Shown one piece after another: positions 26,370 through 39,100 of a stretch of DNA of 64,000 bases. Every line of letters begins with the position of its first letter. The stretch's first letter is position 1. Below the pieces are notes generated by a model. It was not told the origin of the DNA, did no database searches, and worked only from the letters and a program-made list of their open reading frames with translations. This stretch comes from Oreocharis arfaki (taxonomy: Eukaryota > Chordata > Aves > Passeriformes > Paramythiidae). The stretch lies in NCBI GenBank assembly GCA_013398015.1, contig VZRR01012567.1, positions 76,592-140,591 on the forward strand, given 5' to 3'. The position numbers were made by a program, and so were the translations under genes.

Positions 26370-29300
26370 GAAGCAGCATGGTCATGCAGGATTTTTCAAT
26401 ACCCCCTACTGTGCTACTTGGCCAAATGCACTCGCCTTGGAAAAAAAAAAAAGACAATATCTGCAGTGTAGATACAGAAAAATGACAGTCCTTGTGCTTT
26501 TTGAAGGCTCTGCAGGAAAGCATGGCATGGTTGCCTGCCTCCACTGCCCTCTCCTCTTTTTGCACAATCCCTCATAGATCACCCAAGCTCGGCTTTCCCC
26601 TCACCAAAACCAGCAGAGCACATGCTCTCATCCCCTTGAGCAGAGAGAGTGTGCCGGACACAGCAACGTGCACAGCCTCTCCTGCCATTGCAGGAGAGAT
26701 CCACTGCAATTGCCCCAAAATGGGTATGCAAGGATCACGCCTGGAAGCACAGGCAGATGGACGGCTCAGGTAAGACCAGGCTTCTGGAGAGGATCTCTAT
26801 TTATAACCTGGGCCCTGCCAGGAGACTGCTCTTGGGTGTTAATGTGACAGAGTGTTGGTTTTTAAAGTCGCTGAAATGCCTGAACATGCAATGGAAGATG
26901 AAACTGCTGCTGGCTTGCAAATGGTCATTGATGCCACGTGCTGGTAGGAGAAGCAGCCATCCATACCAGGCATTTGCAGGGCATTGAACACCCATTAGAC
27001 CAGTTAGGGTCCACAAAATGTTAGTTATAAAGCTCCTGCAGCCTTTCTAAGGTTACGCTCTTAATCATCATGGAAAAAAATTAACCTGCCACAAGACATG
27101 TATATTTTTAAATTAGCAACTAGCAGTGAACAGCGCTTTTGGTGAGGCACTGGAAAATGCCTGGCATCTGTAATTCGAGCAAGATCTCTTCTGAGATTCT
27201 ATTATACAGATGTGAGCACAACATGTTATACTCACATAATGTTAACGTATTAATCCGTGCTTCCTCTGCAAGGAAAAGGCACTATAATTGTGATCATTGT
27301 TCTCAGAGAGCAATCTGCATCCCCTTTTTGACCCAGATCCTCAGTATCCTGCTTTATGTATCAGCAGTGCCATAAAATGTGAAATGATGTAACATTCAAA
27401 TGTTTCCAGAGCTACTGACGTAACATAATCGTATTTCGGTAAAAATATTTTTTCCTCTTTAGCTCCTTTCTACTCAGATCTTGGTGTTATTCCTAAAGCT
27501 TGTCCCTGTATCCATAAACAGTTGCATAAAGTGACAGGGCTATCAAGCTTGATAGTGCACAGATACATCTATATTCTATTATAATTATTGTATTATGTTA
27601 TTGTATTTATTATGTATTATATGTTATTTATTATATATTGAATGTTATTTCTTTTATGCTATTTGAACGTAAACTGGAAGTTGTAAAAAGCTAGAATGAA
27701 AAAAACACCTGTTTACAAAATGTAGTAAGATCACACAACAAACAGTTTTACAAAACAGAGAGTAAGACTGTTCTCAGCCTTTTTTTTTCCACACTGCCTC
27801 TCTAGTTTAAACAGTTTCATTTTGTATTTTATGTATTTTATTTTATCTAGGCCTAGCTTTTTATGAGATTTTTACCTAAGACTAAAATCATACGCCGTGT
27901 CTCCATCAGTTTTCTCGTATGGTGGACACTGGTGTGTGTGGTCAGTCCTGCTCTGGATGCAGTCTCTACCTTAGGCTCGACAAGAGGTACTGTAATGCCA
28001 TCTGTGAGGAGCTGGGAGCCAGAGCAGAAGTGGAGCTGGCACCCTGGGCTTTGCTGCAGGACAGAGTTATGGGTTGGCTTCACAGGCGAGCAGGAATCCC
28101 TGGAGCAGCTCCAGGTGTGAGGACATTCAGGTCCCCAACCCTGAGGGTGCTCCCCACCCCAGATCACTACAGCCAAGAGCCACCTTTGTGGGATTCCGGA
28201 GAGGCTCCTCCTCTCTACATCTTTAATTAGTGGGTAATCTCGGTGCACAGAGTTGCCAGCCAGGTCTGATTCCTCTTGGGCAGAGGCTGAACAGCCAGCA
28301 GGTCACTTGGCTCAAGGCACCACGTGGCCCACAAGAGGAGCTGCCCGTCTCCAACCTTGCTCCTGACCCTGGCCTTTGGCAACAAGACGTGCTCTCCCCC
28401 ACCTCCCCACACGTGCTGCCACTAGGAGCTGCTGAAACCCACATTTTCTAATTTAAAGATAATTTCTAGGTGTTTGGGTTCGTATCTTGAGATTGGCTGG
28501 GTAGGAAAAGAAATTGCAACACGCATCATCTATTCAGAGAACATGACATAGCTCTAAAATAGGAAGTTTTAAAGAGACTTTGGCTGTGTCTAAGGAGACA
28601 TGATAAACGAATTGAAGGCTTCAAGCACACGGGTACATTAAACAGTGGATTGACAAAGTTCCTAGAAAGTTTTCCTTGTAGAACTGAAACTGGAAACACA
28701 TTATTTTCACATCATTATCCACATTATTAAAACTGTGAAAACCAAACCATGTGCGATAACACAGCTGTTCTGGCTAGAGGCATTTAATCTCCCACCATCA
28801 TCTCAAAATATACATGCTCCAGCTCCTGGTTATGCACACAGCAATCAAAGACTAGGAAAAAATATAGCAAGCATCAAGGGAAACTTCCTGTACTTATTTC
28901 CATGTCCCTGTTTAAGTTCAAATACCAGAAAGAAACTCCTCCTGTACTTAGCCCTAGAGAAGTATCTGAATTTCCTAGAGCAAACAAGAGGAGAAAGTGC
29001 ATTATGTTAGAAATGATAACTATGTTTGGTCCCAAAAGTCGCATCTTGAAAAGTATGAGGAATGCGAGGTTTTTTTTACTGAAGGCAGAGTTAAGAGACC
29101 TATAAAGCTGAATTATTAAAGAAATGTATCTGGGACCCCATACATAATTGTATTCCTATGTAACATGGCTGTGGCTGTCCTACTTGGCAGGAAACTCCAC
29201 AAAGGCTTGGGAGGGCATGGCTGTTGCATCTCTTGCTGTGCCTAGGTGAGGACATGTTCCTAATCCAAGTCTGGGGAATGAACCCTGGGAGCAACACAAC

Positions 29301-32085
29301 TACTGTGATCTTTAGTTATAGGAGCCTTGCCCAGCCCAAACTGTGGAGAAAATGGGGTAAGAACAACCCTTCCTTTTGCACAATTTGTCTTCAAGACATT
29401 TCCCCTAAGCATGCGGGTAATTTCAAATCCCTTTTCTCACCACTGTTCCGTGTTTTCTGTCTGAATAGATTGCAGACAACATAAGGATAGCTGGCACGTT
29501 TTGGAAATGTGTTGACTGTGGACATTAGAAACACATTAAATGCACATGCCTCAGGTGCCTCAAAATCCACAAAGTAAACTCATCACTATGCTGTTACGCA
29601 GTATCTGAAGGGTCTTCCAGCAAAAAAATTGTTTCCAATAAACACTCCAAGACAATCTGTGCCATATTCAGAAGGGAAGAATCAGGTTAATCTCAGAAGA
29701 TGGTATTAGCGTGCATCCTGTGTTTGAACACGGAGGAAAGATTTCTGTAGTTGCTTTAGAGGGTTTCACAGAATCCCATGGGATCATACCTGAGTGTAAT
29801 AGGGATTAGATGTCTTGGGTACTGCAAAATTGTCAGATGCAGTTCACTTAAAACGAATAAATCAATGGACAGCTCTCTGTTGTGTAGGAAACCTGTGCTC
29901 TGCAGGTGCCCACTCTGCTCCATCCCAGCCTGCCCCTCATCCCAATCATGTTAACAATGGCTTTGTGATATTTCTGTTTCTTTTACTTTCATTTGGGTGA
30001 AATTACTCTCTTTAGGATTTGCTTGGATGGTTCACAGCTATCTGTAACCTATTCAAGTTATTGGATAGGTTCACAGGAAGGTGAAATGGTAAAAGGAAAG
30101 AAATCAAATATTCAATTCTTTCCTGCCAAGTTCTGTCAAGTAACTGGAGTTATTTAATTATGTTTTTGCAGCAATCATGTCTATTTATTAGTCACATGCC
30201 TATTTATGCCAAATTCTCCTTCATTAATTTATATTAAATAAAGTATATATTAAAGTACAAAATCATAGCTACCTTTAAAAAGATTGAAACTTTTGAAGAC
30301 TTTTAAACAACTGCTGCATAAAAACTCGAAAACCTGGAAGAACCATCATGATCCTGGGACCTGACCACTTACAGGACACACATGAAATAAGCTCACCTAG
30401 CAATCCCCCAGTTTCTGCCCAAACAGAACACACAATCTCCAAACCCACTATCATAAAAGCAAACACCTGCTGGACTGAGAGACCTAGTGACTGCACTGCA
30501 AAGCATTTACTGGGTATTAAAGTCTGCTGGTAAATACGGCATTCTGGAACAACCTAGTGTGACACATAACACAAGGGATAATTGCACATGCATCGATCAT
30601 TATTGGCCTTCTCCTCCCCATTTTGATGGCCATAGTTCTCCTTGTGTTTTTCATGACCTAAAGTTAAAGCAATAGAGGTTTGGTGTTCGTTTCCTGTGAG
30701 ACGGCACGGCTATTCAAGAAAGACTTCAAGACATTGTTTTTTTAAATTAAATCACACTTTGGTTTATAACTGACAGCTGTGAGGGGATGGGTAGAAACCC
30801 AAACTGTCTTTTGGGGTTGCTCTGTGGCCAGCAGGGCTCGGGTCCAGCTGCAAGCACCAGAGCACTGCTGCTATCTACAGGTCTGCTCTGCACAGCACCC
30901 ACGCTGCAATCGGAGCCAGCCCTCTGCAGCGATGCCCGTGCTTGGGAACAAGACCAAAACAGACGCTGAAGTATTCTGGCTTTGGGGAAGTGCAAGCTGG
31001 CAATCTGTAGCCTTTCTGTCCAGTGGCTAACCTGTGTTAAAAACCCAAAATCAAGTGGACTTCATTAAAGGGAAAGCTGGTCTCTGCTGCATGAGAGCAC
31101 AATTTCTGCCTTTTTTTCTTTTTTTTTTTCTACAAATGAAGAGGAAACATTGTACTCTCAGGTGCAGAGTAAGAGGAAGCATCTGCTCCCAGATGGGAAC
31201 CCCCTCCCACCGCAATGCACTGGTGCACAAAACACAATGGTGTGCCCAAGAAAACACCTTTGAGCCTGCATTGTTGAGCTTTGAAGACCTTTTGTGATAT
31301 AATTAGAATTTACTGAAATTTAGTTGTGGCTCTTTGTTGGTTGGAATTTAATTAATTTTTCTTTCTGTGCCTTTTTAATCTGTAACCCAGAAATTTTGAT
31401 AACTGCTTTTCTGCCTCGAACATGGAATGGGTTCATCACTGCTGAAATCAAACACAGCAGCTTCCAGAACAGGAGAAAAATAATAAATAAATCTATCCAG
31501 GAAATACAAGCAACCAGTGGAGACATCGAAGTATCTATTTAACCAAATGTTGTGGATTTCAGAGTCAGGTTACCAAAGAGAGTATCAGCTCACAAGCTTT
31601 CAACAAGCAGTAGAGAAAGGGGCAAACTCAGAAAGAGGAAAGAAGTATTTTTTGCCACTAAAAAGTTGTTTTTTTCTAGTAAGGAAAAAACCCCCGAGCT
31701 TATTTGCAAAATCTTTATCTTCAACTGAATGTCTGCCTGTCGACATGAACAGTTAAGCACAGAAGCAGAGCACCTTGCAGCCAGGATTAGAAGCTCAAAC
31801 AAAGGACAGTCTCATCTGACACATGGAATCCCTCTGCAGCTTTTCCGTTTGGGAGGCTAGAAAAGCTCTTTCAAAACTGATTCCCCAAGACCAGCAGGAG
31901 TTGCAGGCTAAGAAATCCTGTTCCAAATGACTCTTAGCTCCACACTGAGCATGCAGTTCATAAGACTGCTTGTGGAGAAATAAGGAGCTGATCCACCCTC
32001 TTTAAATACCAGTTTTTCTGGAAACAGCTTATTTTCAGTACTGGATATCTGGTGAAAACTTCAGTATGAGTGGAAAAGAACATTC
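26370..32085. other. Gene-free intergenic DNA upstream of DAPP1
   Basis: No gene is supported. A perfect 16-base palindrome CTATCAAGCTTGATAG lies at 27540-27555, followed by a low-complexity AT tract (about 27570-27660). Confidence 0.5.
27570..27660. repeat. AT-rich low-complexity tract
   Basis: The stretch is made of repeated TATT, TTAT and ATTA units with almost no G or C, consistent with a degenerate microsatellite. Confidence 0.7.
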
Positions 32086-32090
32086 TGTTT

Positions 32091-32173
32091 GGCTTTTTTT
32101 TTTGTTTTTTTGGGTTTGGGGTTTTTTTGGTTTTTTTTTTGTTTGTTTGGTTTTTTTGGGTTTTTTTTTTGGC
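32091..32173. repeat. T/G low-complexity tract
   Basis: About 80 bases consist only of T runs separated by short G runs, giving a pyrimidine/purine strand asymmetry and several GGG or GGGG blocks on the + strand. It ends abruptly at GGCGCAGTCC. It lies about 0.75 kb upstream of the DAPP1 CpG island. Confidence 0.8.
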
Positions 32174-32819
32174 GCAGTCCGGTTCTTTTGTCAAAGTTAA
32201 TAAGGAATTTGCAACACCTCTAATAATTACTGCCCATGAAGTATCAGGGAATACAAATAACCTCCAGTATTGCAGGAGATCTTTTAAGCATTGGAAAGAG
32301 CAGCCGCCAGACAACACCCAGAAATTTCTCATTCACTGAGCTCAGTCGTCTTGATACTTCCAAAGAAGGAATGAAGTTGTATCCTTCTGGCAGTTTATGT
32401 TCCTATTCCTGTTTCAGAAAGACAGCGTGAGCCCTTCAAAGCCCGCACGGAGGATCACCACGGACATCAGCGGGTCAGGGTGCCAGGGGCCGTGGCAGGC
32501 AACATCCCCCTTCCCTGGTGATCCAGCGGCAGGTCCATGGAGAGCTGCGCTCGGAGGGGCAAGCCACAACCCCCTGCGCTCTGGGAGCTGTCTGGGGACA
32601 GGATTGAACACCTGGCACTTACAGAACAAACACAGATTTCACCTCCACGGATTTCCTCGCTGGGTACTTTGGCGGACAACAGAAGACGCGAAGGGAATTC
32701 GTTGATTGATTGCGGGAGAAAAACGAACGGACAACGAAACCCTTTGGAATACGGACTTCAGGGATGTACAGATGAAAGCAACGGGAAGTATAAATTATTG
32801 TGGCAATAAACCAAAGCGT

Positions 32820-33130
32820 TAGCAGCATGGAAGCGACACGGCGCACACCGGGCACAGCTGGAAGCCGGGGGGCTCTGGCTGCTCCTGCCGAGGGTGCGGG
32901 GCTCGCCCCCAGGCCGGGGCGCTCCGGGGCGGCGAGGCGGGACGGGCTGGGCCGGGACGGGAGGGCATGGGCCCCGCCCGGGGAGGTGCCGGCCCGCACT
33001 TCCTCAGCCCCGCGGAGGCGGCGGAGCAGCCGCGGACCATGGCCCAGCGCCGGGAGTCGCGTCCCGCCGCACCGCTGGAGCGGGAACTGATGGCCCTCGG
33101 GTAAGCGGCCCTCGGGGCCCCGCACCAAGG
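32820..33130 (+). promoter_or_regulatory. DAPP1: DAPP1 CpG-island promoter and first exon region
   Basis: GC content and CpG density rise sharply here and fall again after the first splice donor. No TATA box lies in the usual position. An ETS/PU.1-type site, CACTTCCTC on + and GAGGAAGTG on -, lies at 32997-33005, about 35 bases before the chosen ATG, which fits a gene known for expression in B cells and other haematopoietic cells. The transcription start cannot be fixed from sequence. Confidence 0.7.
33039..33100 (+). CDS. DAPP1: DAPP1 coding exon 1
   Basis: It encodes MAQRRESRPAAPLERELMAL plus two bases of a glycine codon, then the donor GTAAGC. The ATG has A at -3 and G at +4, a strong Kozak context. 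A second ATG at 32967, also with G at -3 and G at +4, is in the same frame with no stop between and would add 24 residues. I chose the downstream start because human DAPP1 has only about 34 residues before the SH2 tryptophan, against 21 here and 45 with the upstream start, so either is possible. Confidence 0.8.
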
Positions 33131-36100
33131 GCGCCCTCAGGGACCGCCCTGGGGTGCTGGGACACCCGGCGGGGCTGGCAGGGTGGGAGCTGCTGGGTCT
33201 GGCTGCTGGATTTCGGTGATGGAGTGAGGGATGAGGTAACGCGGGGTCTGTCTGTGCGAGGCCGCCAAAGGGCTCCGTGCGTGCTGTGGCCTCTCGGAGT
33301 AGCCCAGGGCCTCGTCCCTGTGGCAGAGCTGAGAGGCTGGCACAGGGGGACCGGGAGAAATAAATAATAGTTAGGAAAACGAAAGCGCAGACACAGGTTT
33401 CGAATGCAGCAGAGAGTTGGCGGCAGGGGTACAGCTTCCCTCAGAGAACCTCTGTGGCCTTGAATCCAACGCCATAGGAGAGAGCCCAGGCTGTGCTGTG
33501 CCACTTCCCTGCGTTTCCAGGGAGCACCAAACCTAGAGCTTGCCCTCAGATCTCTGTCCTCCCTGTGGCATCCCTTCAGCTGCCTCCTTATAGCTTGGCC
33601 TGGGGTCTGGTCTGGAGAGCTGCTATCCTTGCTGGGTCTCGTGAGGCAGCAGGGCTCCCAAAGGTGCCTGAGGCTTCAGAGGGAGACCAGTGGATAATTC
33701 ACATCGCGTCACTGAAAGGCAAAACCCCAGGAGCAAAAAGGAAGGCTTGAAGGTTGCAACAGCCCCTATTCCCTGTCTGATGAGGCTCGCCCATTTCATC
33801 TGCCAGTTAGTTTTGGGTTTTACGGAAGGAAGGCTTGGGTCACTTTGTCACCAGCAGCATTGCCGTGGGCAAGGAGAAACACGGGCTGGCGGAGCAGCAC
33901 AGGTGGGCGCAGGCAGGGTGGGATCAGTGGCAGCAAAGCACAGGGGAGGCAAAGCAGAAGAAAGGCCAGTGATTATTCTGACAAGGTAAAAAGGCTCTGG
34001 TGTCACCTCTGAATTCAAAAAGGATTGATGAAAAAAGAAAAAGGTGTTTTGCTTCCTGAGTACTTGTGGATTAGGACCAACTCATTGCTTATTTTTACAA
34101 TTCATTCGCTTAGTGAACAAACAGGAGTGCAACAAAATTATTTGGAATTGCCATCTCCACACTGCTGCTACTTTCCCACATTTAAAAGAAGCTTTTAATG
34201 AAATGCTTAATAACTGAAGCACCTAACAGGTATGAAATTGAGTAAAGTCACTTTGCAGTGGTACCCAGAGTAGCTATTATGTACTTTTTCTTTACATCTG
34301 TAAGATTACGCTCATCCTAAACCACTATCTACAGGGAAGAAGGAAAGAAAAATTAGTTGCAGCTATTGTGGGAAGCCTGATTCCCAATTGCCAGACTTTT
34401 CTTGACTTACGCTATACGGTCTGAGTTAATATATGCCAGTAACATGTGCCTATAACCAGGAAGAACTTCCTCCTCATAGATGATCTCCTAGAAATGCAGC
34501 TTGATGTGGTACTTAAGGTGGTATCCATAAGAAGGAAAGAGTACAAATGAGAAGGCTACAAATATGCGTTCTTAAAGCTGTAGTTACTTAATTTTACTTC
34601 CACTTCAATGGAAAACCTTAACTTTTCACCCTTCTACAGAATACTAAGCATCTCCTTCAGGGACATGTGTTGAGTTAAATGCATTAAAGTTGAATAAGCA
34701 ATGCCAGGCAAAGAGAGTCCCTTCCAATTATTAAACAAGGCCCTTTCTTTTCAGCTAGTGCTAAAGCGACTTTTTTTCTTCTCCTTTTTCTTCCCCTAAA
34801 GATGAAAAATAAGTCCTCATGCAGCAGACATTCTTGTAGCATCTCCCAATGTAAATACATTTTCAGCTGTGGCAAGTAGGTGTGTCACTGTCTAGACTAT
34901 AAAATTAAATTCTCAGTCATCATAAGGGTTTTCCATCCTAAACTTAGTCCCATACTCTCACAGTGCAGAGTTCCCCTGACAGCTGATGCAGTATCCAGCA
35001 CAACTGAGACCCATTTCTGGTGAGGCGTGTGTGTCCAACAGAGACAATGGTCATTCAAACAAGGAGCAGCTTCAACATTCACATATCTTGGGAATTGAAG
35101 CAGTTTATTTTAAAGCTTCTGCTTTCTGGTGCAAAAATCAAAGAAGCTAGATGAGGTTTAAAGAAGTGTGAAATGGGAAGGACTTTAAGAGAAGAGGTTG
35201 AGTACCAGGATATGCTCATAGTTTACCAGGTTAGCTGCTCAACAGAATGGAAAGTAGCAGCAATGTAGTAAAAATTCAGATTACAGACAGCTTCATTGTA
35301 TTGGTGTATATATAGGTCGACCTAATGCTTAATGGTCAAGGAAAAGGTGAAAAGGAAGGTCAAAACCCAAACACATTGTTCAAAACTTGTTGCCTCACCC
35401 ATTAACTTTGTCCCTAAATCTAGCAAAACATTTAAAAGGGAACACTGAAGTTTGCCAGAAGATCCATAAGTACCGCGGCTTAAACAAAAAGGAAACTGAC
35501 AATGGGATTCTTCTCCGAAGGCCTCTTTGGTTATTCCTGGAGTCAATCCATTTTCCAGTTGCCTTTCTTGCAGTTAGAGCTGAAAGGACAGCCCGAATAC
35601 TGCAGTGTGGAACTCCCTTGGCTGAGCACGTACTGCGTGGGGAATTCCACACCGTTATTTGCGCAAGAGAGGAGAATGTGGAATATCTTGTCATCCAAGT
35701 AATTACAGGCTGGTCTGGTAGCACAGTTTCCATCCCAATACAGCATAGTTCAGGTGACACTATTTGCCTGTCAAAAGTGAAAGGCACAGGGCAAGAGGAA
35801 ACAAATTTTTGTAGCCTTTTTTCCTTCTGCAGTCCAAGCTTTCTTTGTCACCCTGTGCAGCAGAGCTTTTATGCTCTTCCAGGTTTGACAATGCCATGAT
35901 GGATGATATTTTTAAGACTGGACAATACATTTTGTGCTTAGTTTTAGTAGCATAAGAGAAATTAGGCCACAGGCTTAGATCAGGTGATAATAAAACTGAG
36001 GAATTGAGGAACATGTTAGACTAGAAAAGGGTAAGTGGTCATAAGAATTTTTTCATCTCTATTTTCTAATTTAAGCAAGAGAAAAAGTGACTAGAAAGTG

Positions 36101-39100
36101 GGCCAAATAATGGGTGAAAATCAGATTGCAGGCAGTTGAAAGAAGGGGGAGAGAAAATAGAAGTGAAAAGCAGAAGCTGAACTAGTGAAAGTCCACAGTT
36201 AGAAGACAGAAACCTTAAGACTGGATACAATGATGTTATTTCCTCTTATATCTATTTTAAAATTACTTTTTCCTATATGATGACATCCTTGTATTCCAAC
36301 AGAGTACTTTACATAGGTGCATGATTAAGTGTTTCAGTGTAACACATTGATGGAGTGTCTAATAAATATCAATTTTGGTTGCCTGACACGTGTAACTTGT
36401 CTTAGCATTCTTGCCCTTTTGTAGATTCTCTAGAGCTCTGTCAATTCATGCGCCATTAAAAACATTGCCAAAACTTCACTTTCAGTGATGTGAGGTACAG
36501 AGAACCCTTTTGAAATTTTCAGGTGATGGGAAATGCTTCTAGGGTTTGATATTAGGAAAAAACTTCTTAAAAAAATCCCAAGCTACTAAACTTGACAGAT
36601 AAGAGCTGGAAGTGGCTGAAATACAGAGTGCCAAGAGTAGAGAACTAGTGAGTCAGTTTTATAGCAATTTTTGGATGTTACACAGTTTGCACGTAAAAAT
36701 GGCTCAGAAGAGAATTATTCATGTCACTCCACATCCATCCCTTCCATGGATGTGTGTTTGTGTTCCTTGTATATTCTGTTACTGTTAAAAAATTAATGCA
36801 CCTGATACCAGCTACAAGTTTATTCAGCAGCCCCTATTTACACAAGCAGAAATGTTTTGCAAAACACCCATATGGTTTCTTTGAAAACAGCATTATCAGA
36901 AATGACAGATGCCATACCTAAGGGCTCTCTGATCTGCAGGGGACATAGAAATGAAGTTTCATTAACGTTTTTCATTGGAACAACTTGTGTCGTTAAAGGA
37001 AAAATGAACATTTTGAGGATGATGTTCTAACCTGAAGAGAGATTTTCCCACCCCAAACGTTGCTGTAACGTATTCCTGATCTTCACCACAGTGGAAGTAG
37101 CTCTAGTCACTGCATTAGCTACACAGAGATCTTCTTAAGAAGAGATTTTACTGTGAGTGCATCCTGTTCTGGAGTTGAGATGCAGGGGCACAGCTGGCCA
37201 GCACAGACACGGTTTGTGCTGCAGCAGCCACCAGCTTATTCCATGGGGAAACCCCACTGGTGGCTGGATGGGCAAATTTTCAGGGCAAGGCTGTGTGCTC
37301 TGATGAGTTTGGGCTCTCTGGGGCACTGGGTGTCTCATTTCCTTCTCCTTCCCGTAAAAGCCATGTCAGTAAAGTCCTTCCTCTAAGCTGTCACCAATGC
37401 AGTCTGACCTGAAGAATAGGATGGTATCTGGAAATGCTTTCTTTGTCAAGGGGTAACAAAAGTGATCTCACTGGATGTGCATGCCCATCCTAAGACATGC
37501 TTTCACTGGCCATTCCAAAGAGCAGGAAGGATAGTGTGGTCATTCAACAACACACACTGACAACACAGGTGTGTTTACATGGATGGGATAAAGAGATTTA
37601 ACGTAATTTAAGATGAAGTTAAAGTAGCAAGAATGGATAAATGACAGCAGCTATAAACTCTGAGCCTGGGATTGCTAATGAGATCATAGAAAAGGAACCC
37701 CAAAAAGTTGACCACATAGATTTTTCTTTTTTAATAGGAGAAACAAAATAATTAGAAAAGAGAAATTTCCCAGAAGTATGCATACATATCAGACAGGACG
37801 GTGTACAGGGCCAAGGGCAGCCAGCAGAAGTGCCTTTGAAGCAGGGAAGGACTTCCATCTATCTTTCTTCTCATGTTTCTTCAGAGAAATCTCAATCAAG
37901 AACCTCAGGCAATTTTTACACTACTGATGATTTTCAGTCTGAAAGGTGTCGAAGTACAGAGCGAATTTCTGGGTTTCTTTTGTAGTGAATAAAAGACTCT
38001 ATAAAGATGACTTTTGGAAGGACCTTCAGAAACAGCCCAATTATCTAACATTGTCCACCATGGTTCAAAAAATCAAAGATTTAAGACAATTCAACTCTAT
38101 GACGGACTTTCTAGGGGCTTCAAAGAGATGGGTGTATGTAAGGCATTTTGATTTCCTTAATGTCCCATTTTAAGAAGGCATGAAGGAACATATACAGCAT
38201 TGTGTTTTGTATTAAGAGTTTCCTGCCCCAGGTGTAACTCAGAAGACAACCAAAACTTAAGCTGAAGACAGGCTGCCTTTTACAGTTTTTCCGAATGAGC
38301 CATGACTCCCACCTTGATTTGCCTGCAAATTTCAAAGGACTGCTTTAAAGTTTTTTCCTGAAACAGATATATAGAAGGATTCTGCCTCTGACAAATACTT
38401 AAATTTACCTGAAGTATACCTAGTAATGCCTAACCACAGGACTGTTTGGGTTTATTTTTAGTCCTCTTTACTTCTACTTGTATTGTCAGCTCAGGCTTGA
38501 TTGTGAGAGCAGACTGCATAGGTGCATATTCATTTACCTTCCTGGTGGTCTGTGGTGCAAATTCTCAATTTTGTACAGCATTTTGAAATTTCACCTGTGT
38601 TTACGCAATTGGAACAAAGTCTGTGTGACCATTTTCACAGTGGAATATCAAAGTAACCAGATTGAACCATCTGTCACAATCAGGAAGAGAAAAAAACCCA
38701 AAACTACGTGTAACAGTCCCTTTGACACCAAGATCCGCATTACTGTCTCCCATCTACTTCTATTTTTTGAGCTGAACAAGAGGAACACAGTAACGTTTGA
38801 GGGATTTTTGTCTGAGACAGCATATTTAGGCAAGAAACTGGTGCAGCCTTGTCAGCAAAGTTTTAAAACTGCATTTCAAACAACATTATTTTCCCAATTA
38901 AGGGTTTTGTAGTCAGTTTTTTGTTGGTTTATCTATTTTTTGCAGAGTAGTAAAGTCTCATTAGTCACTGGCCTGTTATTTGTAAAGAGAGAGTGGATTT
39001 AAACACAGCATTTTTTAAACTTAAATGACTTAATCTTTCAAAATTCTAGTAAAAGACTTTTTTTTTTTTGGAAATAAGGTAACAGTGCAGTTATGAGCAA

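Noticed and set aside
32619..33504. Long minus-strand frames of 169 and 166 codons over the DAPP1 island
   Set aside because: GC-rich DNA is poor in stop codons; the proteins are low-complexity Pro/Arg/Gly-rich sequence antisense to the true first exon.
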